The notes: generated by a model not told the origin, from the sequence alone. A DNA stretch of 64,000 nt from Erwinia phyllosphaerae (GCF_019132875.1 NZ_JAHSPF010000004.1:124001-188000); one strand, 5' to 3'. Counted from the first letter of the stretch, positions 17,655 through 27,912 are shown. Program-made: numbers and translations.

Positions 17655-17706
17655 TCTTTTCTCCTGATTGTATTTTCAGGATCTGAATGTGCAAAAACGG
17701 TGCCGA

Positions 17707-18603
17707 CTATGCACCGGGTTTACGGATGTGCACCTGATCGAAGGCGGATTGCAGGTGCGCGGTCATTAAATTTGCGGCCCGCTGCGCATCGTTTTCGCGC
17801 AGTGCATCAATGATGGCGACATGCTCTTCGCACCATTCCTTAACACGACGCTTATTGTGATAGCTGCCGAACTCCAGCAGGCGGCGCAGGCGATTCTGCT
17901 GCACAATCGCCTGTAGTACAAAAAGGTTGCCGCTGGCCTCGGCCAGGACTTCATGGAATGCCGCGTCGGTTTCGAAAATTTCCTTCGCCGGAACCTGAGT
18001 AATATCCGTATGGGTAATTAACCGCAGATGCTGCGCGCGCAGACGCTTTAACAGCTGGCGATCGACGCGCAGCTGCGGGCTAAGCAGCGCCGCAGGCTCA
18101 ATCATCAGCCGAAAACCGTAGCTGTTGCGCAGCGCCACCGTGGAATTAAGCGTCTGCTGAAAACGCCAGCCGTGCCCGGCATTACGCGCGATTAAGCCAT
18201 CTTCCGACAGCTTTACCAGCGTACGCGTCAGCACGCCGCGATCCACATCGTAGCGCTGGCTGATTTCTGTCTGGGTAAACGATTCCGCCAGGACGCCAGC
18301 AATGCGATCGCGCACCAGCAGTTCATACAGCGTTTGATCGTTGCTCTGGGGCGGCTCTATCTCAAGGTGCCGCAGCTCTTCAACGCTTTTCAGCATAAAG
18401 AAGCCCTGATTGGGCCGTGCCTCTACCGCGCCAAGCCGGGTAAGTTCCAGCAGTCCGGCACGCACTGGCGTACGCGAAACGCCAAGGGCGTCGGCCAGAT
18501 GTTGTTCACGTAAATGGTGACCTGGATCGAATCTTGCTTCAAAGATAAGGTCAAGCAGTCGACGCGCGATGCGGCGGCGGCTGGCAGAAGAGTCAGTCTG
18601 CAT
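17707..18603 (-). CDS. GntR-family regulator with two tandem winged-helix domains and FCD sensor
   Basis: A 298-residue regulator starting at the ATG at 18603; longer frames have no family support. The first wHTH (about 8-72) contains HLADALGVSRTPVRAGLLEL. A second, separate wHTH-like block (about 92-158) contains ISQRYDVDRGVLTRTLVKLSE with a wing GLIARNAGHGW. The C-terminal all-helical FCD domain (about 165-290) includes the metal/ligand region ETDAAFHEVLAEASGN. Ordinary FCD regulators have one wHTH and about 230 residues, so the doubling is unusual. It is divergent from an uptake-catabolism operon and upstream of the SDR gene. Likely sites are at 18640, 18741 and 26548. Confidence 0.85.
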   Translation of the reverse strand: MQTDSSASRRRIARRLLDLIFEARFDPGHHLREQHLADALGVSRTPVRAGLLELTRLGAVEARPNQGFFMLKSVEELRHLEIEPPQSNDQTLYELLVRDRIAGVLAESFTQTEISQRYDVDRGVLTRTLVKLSEDGLIARNAGHGWRFQQTLNSTVALRNSYGFRLMIEPAALLSPQLRVDRQLLKRLRAQHLRLITHTDITQVPAKEIFETDAAFHEVLAEASGNLFVLQAIVQQNRLRRLLEFGSYHNKRRVKEWCEEHVAIIDALRENDAQRAANLMTAHLQSAFDQVHIRKPGA

Positions 18604-18639
18604 AGGGAAGGATTCTCTGAAAGTATTATTGTGAGCTAA

Positions 18640-18767
18640 ATATACAATAACACGTACTGCAGATTGCCGCGATACCAGGCAAAAGTTGCACGTTGACCGG
18701 GCAGGATGCACCAGAAGGGAGCAATTTTCCATTTTCATTATTGTATTTTTTGATTCAAAAAAATCAA
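18640..18767. promoter_or_regulatory. GntR operator candidates in the divergent promoter region
   Basis: ATATACAATAA at 18640-18650 and TTATTGTAT starting at 18738 are inverted copies of one TTATTGTAT-type half-site. The second begins a 27-base element (18741-18767) that is about 74 percent identical by eye to 26548-26574 before the aminotransferase gene. It has TTGTATT at the left end, a central TTGA-TCAA and CAA at the right end. The first site sits next to the regulator start, the second 25 bases before the transporter gene. They fit autoregulation and control of the catabolic operon. Confidence 0.5.
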
Positions 18768-18791
18768 TTTAACTCAAACCAGGAGAGCCAG

Positions 18792-19604
18792 ATGATCAGT
18801 CATTCCCTGCGCATGTTTCGCTTATTGGGCGTGGTTTCCACCCTTGCCGCTATGCCATTTGCCAGCGAGGCGGCTCCGACAGGCGTTGAGGCCGGCAAGC
18901 TAACCTATGGCACCGCCGCCACCTTTATGCCGTTTGAGTTTGTTAAGGACGGCAAGCTGACCGGGTTTGATATCGACCTGATTACCGCGCTCAGTAAAGC
19001 TATCGACCTGCAACCGGCTCCGATGCCGATGGAGTTCAAAGGGCTGATTCCGGCGCTGCAAAGTAAACGTCTCGACATCATTAACTCGGCAATGTACGTC
19101 AATCCAACCCGCGCTTCCCAGGTGGACTTTGTGCCGTATCTGAAAATCGGCAGCCGCGTGGTTGTGCGCAAGGGTAACCCGGAAGGCATTACCGGGCGCG
19201 ATCTGTCTCTGTGCGGCAAAAACGTAGCGGTAACGCTGGGCGGCATTGAAGAGAGCCAGGCGCGTGCTGACAACCAGAAGTGCCTCGCGGCCAAAAAGAC
19301 CGCTATCAACGTGCTGACCTTTCCAGCGGCGACCGATTCTGCCGTCGCCGTTGCACAGGGCCGGGCTGACGCTGAATTCCTTTCCACGCCGGGCGCCGTA
19401 GCGCTGTTTAGTGAAAAACCCGGCCTGTTCGAAGCGGCAGGCGCAGAGTTTGAAGCGGACACCCATATCGCCTTCGCGGTACGTAAAGGCGATAGCGAAA
19501 CCAAAGCACAGCTGGAGAAAGGGCTGCAAAGCCTGGTGAAAGACGGCACCTACCGGCAACTGATTGAGAAATGGAATTTCCCGGCCTCCGTTGCCCTTTT
19601 TTAA
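18792..19604 (+). CDS. Amino-acid ABC transporter periplasmic binding protein
   Basis: A 270-residue family-3 solute-binding protein. The start is the ATG at 18792 behind AGGAG; an upstream in-frame start would read through the operator. The signal peptide ends at about residue 27 (ASEAAP). Mature features are LTYGTAATFMPFEFVKDGKL, GFDIDLITALSKAIDLQ and KGLIPALQSKRLDIINSAMY, typical of polar amino-acid binding proteins. It is first in a long plus-strand operon (binding protein, permease, ATPase, M20, enolase-type, M24, DHDPS-type) and divergent from the GntR gene. Confidence 0.9.
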   Translation: MISHSLRMFRLLGVVSTLAAMPFASEAAPTGVEAGKLTYGTAATFMPFEFVKDGKLTGFDIDLITALSKAIDLQPAPMPMEFKGLIPALQSKRLDIINSAMYVNPTRASQVDFVPYLKIGSRVVVRKGNPEGITGRDLSLCGKNVAVTLGGIEESQARADNQKCLAAKKTAINVLTFPAATDSAVAVAQGRADAEFLSTPGAVALFSEKPGLFEAAGAEFEADTHIAFAVRKGDSETKAQLEKGLQSLVKDGTYRQLIEKWNFPASVALF

Positions 19605-19624
19605 CCTGCTGACCGGAGAAAGCT

Positions 19625-20355
19625 ATGTCGATCGATTTAATGTGGCAGTACGTCATCTCACCCGAGTTCCTGCAAGGCGCATGGATGACGCTGCTTATCA
19701 CACTGTGCTCGCTGTTGTGCGGCGTGGTGCTGGGACTGGTGCTGGCGCTATTACAGGAAGCGCCATTCCGTGCCGGTAAAGGACTGGCGTTCGTTTACCT
19801 GTGGCTCTTTCGCGGTACGCCCGTGCTGTTCCAGATCATCTTTGTTTACAACGTGTTGCCCGGTTTCGGTCTGCGCTTTTCCGCATTTACCTGTGCCGTG
19901 ATGGCGCTTTCACTCAATGAAGGTGCCTATATGGCCGAGATTTTGCGCTCCGGTTTGCAGGCGGTAAAAAGCGGGCAGCGCACCGCGGGAATGGCGTTAG
20001 GCATGACCAATTCGCAGATCATGCGCAGAATCGTACTGCCGCAGGCTGCGCGCATCGTCCTGCCGCCGATGGGTAACCAGATGATCAGCATGCTGAAATC
20101 CAGCGCGCTGGTCTCGGTGATTGCCGTACAGGAGCTGTTGCTGGTCGCGAATCAGACCGCCAGCGCCAGCTTTCGCTACTTCGAAGCGCTCTGTGCTGCG
20201 GGCATTTATTACCTGCTGCTGACCAGTCTGTTTATGGTCTTCCAGTCATGGCTGGAGCGCTCGCTGGATCCAAAAATGCGCCGCAGCAAATTTCAGAAAG
20301 TCCGCTCGCGCCAGGGCAAGCTGGCCAAACCGGGGAAAGCCGCAGGAGACCTGTC

Positions 20356-20359
<4 letters not shown>
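19625..20359 (+). CDS. Amino-acid ABC transporter permease
   Basis: A 244-residue inner-membrane permease of the HisMQ family. It has LFRGTPVLFQIIFVYNVLP and the EAA loop around RTAGMALGMTNSQIMRRIVLP. The C-terminal tail is longer than usual and basic (SKFQKVRSRQGKLAKPGK). CGGAGAA precedes the ATG, 20 bases after the binding-protein stop. Its own stop overlaps the ATPase start (ATGA). No second permease is encoded, so it probably works as a homodimer. Confidence 0.9.
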
Positions 20360-21102
<743 letters not shown>

Positions 21103-21115
21103 TTGCGGAGTAGCT

Positions 21116-22291
21116 ATGACGACTTACCCGATTGACAGCGTACGCATGAAGCGCGATCTCGCGATGCTGGTTGCTATTAACACTGAAAACCCACCGGGAC
21201 AGGAGCGCCAGGCTGCCGAATGCGTGGCGGGCTGGCTGCGCGACGCGGGTTTCGATCTTTCGTTCAGCGAATATGCGCCGGGACGTACCAACGTGATTGC
21301 GGTGCTGAAAAATGGTCAAGGCCCCGTTTTTGCCTTTAATACCCATCTGGATACCGTACCGGCTGGCGGCGGCTGGAGCAGCGATCCTTTTACGCTGACC
21401 GAGCGTGAAGGGCGGCTATACGGACGCGGCGCGTGCGATGCTAAAGGGCCGCTGGTCGCGATGGTCGAAGCATTACGCCAGCTGGCGGCGCTGCGTCACG
21501 CCTGGTCCGGTACGCTAATGGGCGTCTTCACCGCCGATGAAGAGGTCGCCAGCGAGGGCGCTAAATTCTACGTCAAAGACGCCCCGCCTACGATTGATTT
21601 TGCGGTGATTGGTGAACCCACTTCCAACGCAACTTTCTCGGCGCATAAAGGCAGTCTGCGACCACGCGTCAGAGTGAAGGGCGTGAGCGCGCACTCCGGC
21701 ACGCCAGAGCTGGGCGTTAATGCCATCTATCAGTCGGCGAAACTGCTGGGCCTGATTGAACAATCGCATCAGCAACAGGTGCGCTGCCGCTGTCACGCTT
21801 TGGTAGGTAACGCCAGCCTGACGGTAACGCGTATCCACGGCGGCCACGCCGACAACGTGGTGCCGGACAGCTGCGAACTGCTGCTCGATCGCCGCATGGT
21901 GCCTGGGGAAGATGAAGCCGTCGTGAAAGCAGAGCTGCAACAGCTGCTTGACCATGCGCAGGCTGCATCCGGCGTCGAGGCTGAAATCATCGCCTGGCAG
22001 CCGACTACCGGCGGCGCAACCGAAACCGACAGCGGCGAAGCGATTGTGCAGCACAGCCTGGCAGCCTGTCATCGTCACGGGCAGAGTGAACCCGGCCCGT
22101 TTGGCTTTCAGGGTGGTTGCGACCTGGTGCATTTCCGTACGCTGGGCGCAAAAGGCGTGGTCATTGGCCCCGGTAGCCTGGCCGTAGCGCATAAGCCGGA
22201 TGAGTTCGTGCCGGTAGAAGAGTTTATCGCCGCCGCCGCCATCTATCTTGATATCGCGCTGGCGATGCTGCCGCAGGAGAAATCAGCGTGA
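21116..22291 (+). CDS. M20-family metallohydrolase (ArgE/DapE type)
   Basis: A 391-residue zinc hydrolase. Metal ligands and base are visible: H77 and D79 in NTHLDTVP, D108 in [10 protein letters not shown]142-E143 in [12 protein letters not shown]167 in VIGEPTSN, and a late histidine in VAHKPDEF. The dimerisation lid lies in the middle ([20 protein letters not shown]). Members cleave N-acyl, N-succinyl or peptide bonds of amino acids. The start ATG at 21116 follows GCGGAG. Its stop overlaps the GTG of the enolase-type gene. In this operon it probably releases a free amino acid from an N-substituted or dipeptide substrate. Confidence 0.87.
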   Translation: MTTYPIDSVRMKRDLAMLVAINTENPPGQERQAAECVAGWLRDAGFDLSFSEYAPGRTNVIAVLKNGQGPVFAFNTHLDTVPAGGGWSSDPFTLTEREGRLYGRGACDAKGPLVAMVEALRQLAALRHAWSGTLMGVFTADEEVASEGAKFYVKDAPPTIDFAVIGEPTSNATFSAHKGSLRPRVRVKGVSAHSGTPELGVNAIYQSAKLLGLIEQSHQQQVRCRCHALVGNASLTVTRIHGGHADNVVPDSCELLLDRRMVPGEDEAVVKAELQQLLDHAQAASGVEAEIIAWQPTTGGATETDSGEAIVQHSLAACHRHGQSEPGPFGFQGGCDLVHFRTLGAKGVVIGPGSLAVAHKPDEFVPVEEFIAAAAIYLDIALAMLPQEKSA

Positions 22292-23391
22292 AAGCAACTT
22301 TGTGGCGCGGCAGTCTGCACTACGACGGGGTGACTTTGCATACCGCCGCTTCGGGTGCGGTTAACGCGCTGGATACGCTGTGGCTACAGCTGGACGATGG
22401 CCGCTTTGAAGGTATCGGCGAAGTCCGGCTGAATATTCAGTATCTGCATGGCTACAGCGTCGAGCAGGTGCTGGATAATGTTACTGAGACGCTGGCGCGC
22501 CAGGACTGGTCGCTGCCGCCGCAGGTCATGCTCTCAGGCGTGCATACCGTTGATTCCACGCTGCTGGCCCCAACGCGCATGCTGATCGATATGGCGCTGC
22601 ACGATCTGTTGGCAAAGCGCGCGGGTTCCACGCTGGCGCACTGGCTGGGCGCACCAGCTTCCACACCTGCATTTCGTACTAACCAGACGCTGTTCTGGGC
22701 CAGCGAAGCGGAAATGCTGGCACAGGCGGAAGGCTACGTCAGGCGCGGCTTTACCCACCTGAAACTGCGTACCGGCGTAGCGGATATCGCTACCGATCTG
22801 GCACGTTTGCAGAAGCTTCGTGACGCGTTTGACGACACCGTTTCGCTGGCTATTGACGTCAACGGCCAGTGGTCGCTTCAGCAGGCTCACTCTGTTTTCC
22901 CGCTGTTGCGCGAGCTTGGCCTGAGCTATGTCGAGCAGCCGCTGGCGGTGGCGGACGATGGTTTGCTGGCACAGCTCAGCGAATACGGCGTACCCATTAT
23001 GCTGGATGAAAGCCTCAACAGCCCGGCGGCCATTGAACGGCTGATTACCGCTAACGGCGCGCTGTGGGGCCATCTCAAACTGGTCAAGCTTGGCGGCATT
23101 GCGCCAACCTTTGCGGCGGCACAGCGTCTCCAGGCGGCGGGCATTCCTTTTATGATCGGCCAGATGAATGAAGGGCATGCCGCGACGGCAGCGGCTCTGC
23201 AACTGTGCCGTGTGCTGCGGCCCGCGTTTGCCGAACTGTATGGCGCAGACGGCCTGATCGACGATCCGGTCAGCGGCTTAACCTATCAACACGGCGAAAT
23301 TTTCGTTACTGATTCTCACGGCCTGGGCGTGCATTTCGATGCCGCGCGCGCCATTTTCCTCCAGGAGTTTAGTCATGCAACAGCTGAATAA
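22288..23391 (+). CDS. Enolase-superfamily enzyme (muconate cycloisomerase / dipeptide epimerase subgroup)
   Basis: A 367-residue enolase-superfamily protein. The N-terminal capping domain is followed by the barrel with K159 and R161 in HLKLRTG, metal ligands D190 (AIDVNGQW), E216 (YVEQPL) and D240 (MLDES), and K267 in KLVKLGG on the opposite face. Lysines on both faces are typical of racemases and epimerases, including dipeptide epimerases and N-succinylamino-acid racemases; cycloisomerases are the alternative. It starts with a GTG coupled to the M20 gene and overlaps the M24 gene by 17 bases. Pairing with an M20 hydrolase fits epimerisation of an N-acyl amino acid or dipeptide. Confidence 0.85.
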   Translation: MKATLWRGSLHYDGVTLHTAASGAVNALDTLWLQLDDGRFEGIGEVRLNIQYLHGYSVEQVLDNVTETLARQDWSLPPQVMLSGVHTVDSTLLAPTRMLIDMALHDLLAKRAGSTLAHWLGAPASTPAFRTNQTLFWASEAEMLAQAEGYVRRGFTHLKLRTGVADIATDLARLQKLRDAFDDTVSLAIDVNGQWSLQQAHSVFPLLRELGLSYVEQPLAVADDGLLAQLSEYGVPIMLDESLNSPAAIERLITANGALWGHLKLVKLGGIAPTFAAAQRLQAAGIPFMIGQMNEGHAATAAALQLCRVLRPAFAELYGADGLIDDPVSGLTYQHGEIFVTDSHGLGVHFDAARAIFLQEFSHATAE

Positions 23392-24544
23392 CGTTATTCA
23401 GGGCAGCGAGTCCGCCTTTCATCAGGAAGAGTACGCCGGACGCATCCATCGCACGCGTGAACGTCTCAACGCGGCGGGCGTGGATGTGATGATCGTCACC
23501 GGCCCGGAAAATATTTTCTGGCTGACCGGCCAGCAAACGCCGGGCTATTACACCTTTCAGGCGCTGCTGTTGCCGGTCGAAGGGGAGCCGGTGTTTGTTA
23601 TTCGCCAGCTCGAATATTTTAACTTTATCGCCAACACCTATATTGCCGACGCCGCTATCTATCAGGACGGGGACAATCCGGTCGACTTTCTTGTCGGCAT
23701 GCTGCAACAGCGCGGCTGGCTGAATAAGCGTATCGGGCTGGATAAACGCGGCTGGTTCCTGCCGGTTGCAGTATACGAAGCGCTGCAAAGCCAGCTTGGC
23801 AACATTGCCGATACCGCCGGAGTTATTGAGCCACTGCGTGCCGTGAAGTCTGCCGCAGAAGTAGAGAAGATCGCCGCCGCCGCACGCTATGTCGATGCCG
23901 GTATGCGGGCCGGTATGGCCGCAATCCGCACCGGGGCCGATGAAAATGCGCTTGTTTCTGCCATGATGGGCGCGGCAATTGCTGCCGGTTCGGAATATGT
24001 TGGCATGGAACCGCTGGTCTCCAGCGGCCCACGCAGCGGCGTGCCGCACGGCACCTGGCGTCGGCGAGTGATGCAGGATAACGATCCGGTATTCCTGGAA
24101 ATGGCCGCCTCGCACGATCGCTACCATGCAGCGTTGATGCGTTCGGCGTGGATTGGCCGACCACCGGCGATTGCGCTGGAAATGGAGAAGGTATGCCAGG
24201 AAGCCTTACAGGCCGCGCTGGATGCGATTCGTCCAGGCGCAACCTGTGCGGAACCGCATATCGCCTGTCAGCGGGTCATCGATCGCGCGGGCTTCACCGA
24301 TAACTTCAAAAAACGTACCGGCTACTCTATCGGCGTTTCCTTTGCGCCGGACTGGGGCGAAGGCGGCATTCTCAGCCTCTACAGCGGCGTGACTACCGAG
24401 CTACAGCCGGGCATGACCTTTCACATTCCGCCTGCGTTGCGCATCTATGGCGAATTTACCGTCGGCGTCAGCGAAACCGTTGTCGTGACCGAAACTGGCT
24501 ATCGCCAGCTCGGTACCCTGGCTCGCCCTTTAACACTTTTATAA
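23375..24544 (+). CDS. M24-family hydrolase, creatinase / ectoine-hydrolase (DoeA) like
   Basis: A 389-residue pita-bread-fold protein starting at the ATG at 23375 with AGGAG ten bases upstream. The N-terminal creatinase domain contains ITGPENIFWLTG-like wording (TGPENIFWLTGQQTPGYY). In the catalytic domain FLEMAASHDRYHAALMRS replaces the metal-binding Asp residues of Xaa-Pro peptidases, as in metal-free creatinase and ectoine hydrolase. GYSIGVSFAPDWGEGGILSL also resembles ectoine hydrolase. It probably hydrolyses a C-N bond in a small amidine, lactam or guanidino compound. It overlaps the preceding gene and precedes the DHDPS-type gene by nine bases. Confidence 0.82.
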   Translation: MQQLNNVIQGSESAFHQEEYAGRIHRTRERLNAAGVDVMIVTGPENIFWLTGQQTPGYYTFQALLLPVEGEPVFVIRQLEYFNFIANTYIADAAIYQDGDNPVDFLVGMLQQRGWLNKRIGLDKRGWFLPVAVYEALQSQLGNIADTAGVIEPLRAVKSAAEVEKIAAAARYVDAGMRAGMAAIRTGADENALVSAMMGAAIAAGSEYVGMEPLVSSGPRSGVPHGTWRRRVMQDNDPVFLEMAASHDRYHAALMRSAWIGRPPAIALEMEKVCQEALQAALDAIRPGATCAEPHIACQRVIDRAGFTDNFKKRTGYSIGVSFAPDWGEGGILSLYSGVTTELQPGMTFHIPPALRIYGEFTVGVSETVVVTETGYRQLGTLARPLTLL

Positions 24545-24553
24545 GGAAAACAG

Positions 24554-25492
24554 ATGAAAGATATCAACGAATGTCGTGAACGCCTGCGCGGCATTTTCAA
24601 CATCACCGTGACGCCGTTTACCGCAGCGGGCGAGATCGACTTCCCGGCGCTGTACGAAAATATTGAGCGCGCGATCGGGCTTGGCTACGACGGTTTGCTG
24701 ATTGGCGGCACCTACGGTGAATTTCCCGTGATGTCGCTGGCCGAACGCCGCGAGCTGTTTAACGCGGTTATGGAGCGCGTGCAGGATCGCGTCGCCGTCA
24801 TGCTGTGCAGCGCCAGTTCCGATCCGCGTGATGCACGGGAACTGACCCGGCTGGCAGGCAATCTCGGCGGCCTGCCGATGGTAACGGCACCGTTCGTCAG
24901 TGAAATCACCGACTCGCAGATCCTTGCCTTTTTCCGGGAAATGGCACCGCTGTCTAAAACCGGCATCCTGGTTTATAACGCGCCGGGCATTGGCATCACG
25001 CTATCACCGGCACTGCTGGAAAAGCTGGCGGAGATCCCGGGCGTGGTAGGCATTAAACAGGGCGATCTTAATCCAACCGCCATTGACCAGATCGCTAATC
25101 GGTTACGCGGCAAGCTGCGGCTGTTCTGCGCCTCCGATCTGGCTTTTCTCGGCCCGATGATGGCCGGTTTTGACGGCATCAGCACCACCAACAGCGGCGC
25201 TTTACCGGAACTGATCCTTGCTACCTATCGGGCGCTGGAGCAGGGAGACGCCGCCACCGCGCGCGATTTGCATCAGCTGTGGTTTGATTACCGCACGCTG
25301 GCACGTCAGCACGGTCAGCCGCAACTGGTAAAAGCGGCGATGGCGCTACGCGGCTTCAACGGTGGTACGGTACGTGCGCCGCTACAGCCCATCACCGAAG
25401 AGGCGCTTACGGAACTGACCAGCGTGATGCAACGGCTGGCCAGCAACAAGCGCAGCGGCGTTACCCTGGCAGCGCCTGTAAAAACGCCATAA
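24554..25492 (+). CDS. DHDPS/N-acetylneuraminate-lyase family protein
   Basis: A 312-residue class I lyase or dehydratase of the DapA/NanA family. The pyruvate-binding GGTYGEF is at 51-57, the catalytic tyrosine Y141 in LVYNAPG and the Schiff-base lysine K168 in GIKQGD. All catalytic residues are present. It is not the housekeeping DapA by sequence wording, and its place at the end of a catabolic operon points to an aldol cleavage or dehydration of a 2-oxo acid. AAGGAAA precedes the ATG. Its 3' end overlaps the convergent amidotransferase gene by 32 bases. Confidence 0.87.
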   Translation: MKDINECRERLRGIFNITVTPFTAAGEIDFPALYENIERAIGLGYDGLLIGGTYGEFPVMSLAERRELFNAVMERVQDRVAVMLCSASSDPRDARELTRLAGNLGGLPMVTAPFVSEITDSQILAFFREMAPLSKTGILVYNAPGIGITLSPALLEKLAEIPGVVGIKQGDLNPTAIDQIANRLRGKLRLFCASDLAFLGPMMAGFDGISTTNSGALPELILATYRALEQGDAATARDLHQLWFDYRTLARQHGQPQLVKAAMALRGFNGGTVRAPLQPITEEALTELTSVMQRLASNKRSGVTLAAPVKTP

Positions 25493-26516
25493 ATAGCGGG
25501 TGCGGGGCATCCGGACGCGACAGCAGTTCCGGATGTCCCTGAACACCTTGCCAGAAACGGCAGTCGGGCAGGGAAATGCCTTCGATGATGTCCTCGGTTT
25601 GCGCAGTGATCTGCACGCCGCTGGCCAGCAGCAACGGCAGCAAAGCCGGATTAAAACGGTAGCGATGGTTATAGGGCATCCGGTTAAACGGTGCGGCGGC
25701 AGGAAAGGGTAGCAAACCGCAGCGATGGCGGCGATCGGCAAAGGGAATGAAGCTGTGAATCTGCGCCTCCGGAGCCACTTCCGCCAGCATTGCCTGCTCA
25801 AACCCGGCGTGACGTTGTAACGCAGCGGTGCACATGCTTTGCATACCCAGGCACAGGCCAAGAGTGGGGATGTTACGTTGCCAGCTGGTATGCGCAACGG
25901 CAATTTGCCCCGCAACCGCCGCCATTGAAGCGCCGCCCGGCAGCACCACGCCTTGTACTTCGTCGAGTTCGTGCAAATCCGTGGACAGCTCGCCAGGCGA
26001 AAAAAAGCGGATATCGAGCGATAAATTCAGCCTGGCCGCTGCCGTGTTTAAGGCATCAAGAGTAGCCGGATAAGCGTTGCGCTGATCGTGTTCACGCGCA
26101 ATTAGCCCGATTCGCAGCACATGGCCATCGGGCAGCGGATGGCTGGTATCGTGCTCGAGCAGCGTAGCTTCACCTTCCTGCAAATATAAAGGAAGGTTGT
26201 TTGAATGGCTGTACAACCGCGGGCCCGGCAGATGCGCAACCCTTGCCGCATCGGCAAGCGCCAGCACGATGACCGCATCACGAGTCGGCAGCCGATCGAC
26301 GTCGCTGACCTCGTGCTGCAAAGTATCGCTGCGATACAGGCCGCTGGTTACACAATAGCCAGCCTGCGCCACGTGCTGATAGCTATCGGGAAAATCGTCC
26401 GGAAAGCTCGGGCGCAGGCTCCATAACGGCAGTGCATGCCGGTTCGCCCACAGGCTGGCGAGCAGACCGAAGCGCGCCGGAACGCGAGCATCATCGAGAA
26501 TAAAAGTAGGTAACAC
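25461..26516 (-). CDS. Class I glutamine amidotransferase, CTP-synthase C-domain-like
   Basis: A 351-residue protein. Residues 1-130 resemble nothing I know. From about 134 the sequence follows the PyrG glutaminase domain: IGLIAREHD, GVVLPGGAS, the nucleophile elbow TLGLCLGMQ with C222, RMPYNHRYRFNPALLP, and GVQGHPE with H328 and E330, completing the triad. The synthetase (P-loop) domain of CTP synthase is absent. It may be a glutamine- or gamma-glutamyl-hydrolysing enzyme, or an amide transferase with an unknown partner. The start is a GTG at 26516. It is convergent with the DHDPS-type gene and divergent from the aminotransferase, sharing its operator region. Confidence 0.8.
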   Translation of the reverse strand: MLPTFILDDARVPARFGLLASLWANRHALPLWSLRPSFPDDFPDSYQHVAQAGYCVTSGLYRSDTLQHEVSDVDRLPTRDAVIVLALADAARVAHLPGPRLYSHSNNLPLYLQEGEATLLEHDTSHPLPDGHVLRIGLIAREHDQRNAYPATLDALNTAAARLNLSLDIRFFSPGELSTDLHELDEVQGVVLPGGASMAAVAGQIAVAHTSWQRNIPTLGLCLGMQSMCTAALQRHAGFEQAMLAEVAPEAQIHSFIPFADRRHRCGLLPFPAAAPFNRMPYNHRYRFNPALLPLLLASGVQITAQTEDIIEGISLPDCRFWQGVQGHPELLSRPDAPHPLFMAFLQALPG

Positions 26517-26547
26517 GGCAATTTTCCTGCTGTTGTTGGGACATTAA

Positions 26548-26574
26548 TTGTATTGGTTGAATCAATAAATACAA
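26548..26574. promoter_or_regulatory. GntR operator candidate shared by amidotransferase and aminotransferase
   Basis: A 27-base imperfect palindrome with TTGTATT at the left end, AATACAA at the right end and a central TTGAATCAA. It is about 74 percent identical to the element at 18741-18767. It lies in the 68-base gap between divergent genes, only ten bases before the aminotransferase start, suited to repression. Confidence 0.5.
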
Positions 26575-26584
26575 AAGAGGATTT

Positions 26585-27793
26585 ATGAATAGTCAGCAAC
26601 TGGCCAGACGTATGCAGCGAGTGCGGCCTTCGCCAACCGCCGCCATTTCCGATCGGGTACGCGCACTGGAGGCGGAAGGTAAACAAGTGATTAACCTGGG
26701 CGAGGGCGAGCTGGATTTCGCTACCCCGGAGGCGATTAGCTATGCAGGGATCGCCGCCATTGTGCAAAAGCAGACGAAATACACGGCGGTAGCAGGCACG
26801 CGTGAACTCAAAGCTGCGATTATCAGCAAGTTTGCGCGTGACAATCAGCTTCATTTTTCTCCGGAACAGGTTATTGCGGGAAGCGGTGCTAAGCAGCTGA
26901 TTTTCAACGCGATGCTTGCCACGCTGGATGTCGGTCAGCAGGTTATTATTCCCGCGCCATACTGGGTTTCCTATCCGGATATGGTCACCCTGGCGGAAGG
27001 CGAACCGGTGATGGTTTCCTGCGAAGAGCGGCACGGCTGGAAACTGCGTCCGGAACAGCTGGCCGCGGCGTTAACGCCCGCCACGCGCTGGGTGATTCTC
27101 AACTCGCCGGGCAATCCAACCGGCGCGGTCTACAGCGAACAAGAGTTACGGGCGCTGGCAGATGTGCTGTCCGATCATCCGAATGTGCTGATTATGGCGG
27201 ATGATATCTACGAGCCGCTGCGCTATGACCAGACGCCGTTCAGAACTTTTGCTCAGGTTGCACCGCAGCTGGCCGAGCGCACGCTAACGGTAAATGGGGT
27301 ATCGAAAAGCCATGCGATGACCGGCTGGCGTCTTGGCTACGCGGCAGGGCCGACCTGGCTAATTGACGCTATGCAGATTCTGCAGTCGCAAAGCACTTCC
27401 AATCCGAGCAGTATTTCCCAGGCTGCCGCAATCGTCGCCTTGCAACAGCCTGCGGAATTTCTTCAGGGCTGGCTTGAAATACTGGATCGCCGGCGTCGGA
27501 AGGTACTGGCAATGATTGCCGACGGCAGTGGATTAAGCGCCAGCGCGCCACAGGGTGCATTTTATATCTTTGCTAATTGCCAGAAACTGCTGGGCCGCGA
27601 GACGCCCCAGGGAGAAATATTGTTGAACGATCAGGCGCTGGCCAGCTGGCTGCTGCAGGATGCACAGGTAGCGGTGCTGCACGGTTCGGCCTTTGGCGCG
27701 CCGGGCTATTTGCGGATTGCCTATGCGGTAGCGGACGATTTGCTGGCTCAGGCATGCCTGCGTTTGCAGGCATCTTTAGCAAAACTTGCTTAA
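26585..27793 (+). CDS. Class I/II pyridoxal-phosphate aminotransferase
   Basis: A 402-residue fold-type I aminotransferase of the aspartate aminotransferase group. Substrate and cofactor motifs are KYTAVAGTRELK, APYWVSYPD, LNSPGNPTGAVY, DDIYEPLRY and NGVSKSHAMTGWRLGYA with the PLP lysine at K241. It is full length and cytoplasmic. GAGG precedes the ATG. It probably transaminates the amino acid produced by the catabolic operon or its oxo acid. The operator upstream suggests the same GntR control as the 18.8 kb operon. Confidence 0.88.
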   Translation: MNSQQLARRMQRVRPSPTAAISDRVRALEAEGKQVINLGEGELDFATPEAISYAGIAAIVQKQTKYTAVAGTRELKAAIISKFARDNQLHFSPEQVIAGSGAKQLIFNAMLATLDVGQQVIIPAPYWVSYPDMVTLAEGEPVMVSCEERHGWKLRPEQLAAALTPATRWVILNSPGNPTGAVYSEQELRALADVLSDHPNVLIMADDIYEPLRYDQTPFRTFAQVAPQLAERTLTVNGVSKSHAMTGWRLGYAAGPTWLIDAMQILQSQSTSNPSSISQAAAIVALQQPAEFLQGWLEILDRRRRKVLAMIADGSGLSASAPQGAFYIFANCQKLLGRETPQGEILLNDQALASWLLQDAQVAVLHGSAFGAPGYLRIAYAVADDLLAQACLRLQASLAKLA

Positions 27794-27796
27794 AAG

Positions 27797-27820
27797 ACAG
27801 GCCGCGAAAATGCGGCCTGT
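27797..27820 (+). terminator. Hairpin after the aminotransferase gene
   Basis: A nine-base stem ACAGGCCGC / GCGGCCTGT with a six-base loop four bases after the stop. The following bases are AAAAGATTATT, not a clean T-run, so termination may be partial. Confidence 0.5.
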
Positions 27821-27912
27821 AAAAGATTATTCCTTTCCGTAAACACTCCCGGTTTGCACCTGAGTACGTCAGCCAGTATGGTAACGCCATTATTTTTGCT
27901 GAGAGAAAAAGA

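Noticed and set aside
18900..19559. Two long minus-strand frames opposite the second binding-protein gene
   Set aside because: Both are antisense to a well-supported family-3 binding protein and have no family features.
22534..23202. 222-codon minus-strand frame opposite the enolase-superfamily gene
   Set aside because: Shadow frame; the plus strand encodes all superfamily ligands in order.
26348..27034. 228-codon minus-strand frame spanning the amidotransferase-aminotransferase gap
   Set aside because: It crosses a promoter region and two real genes in other frames and has no recognisable features.
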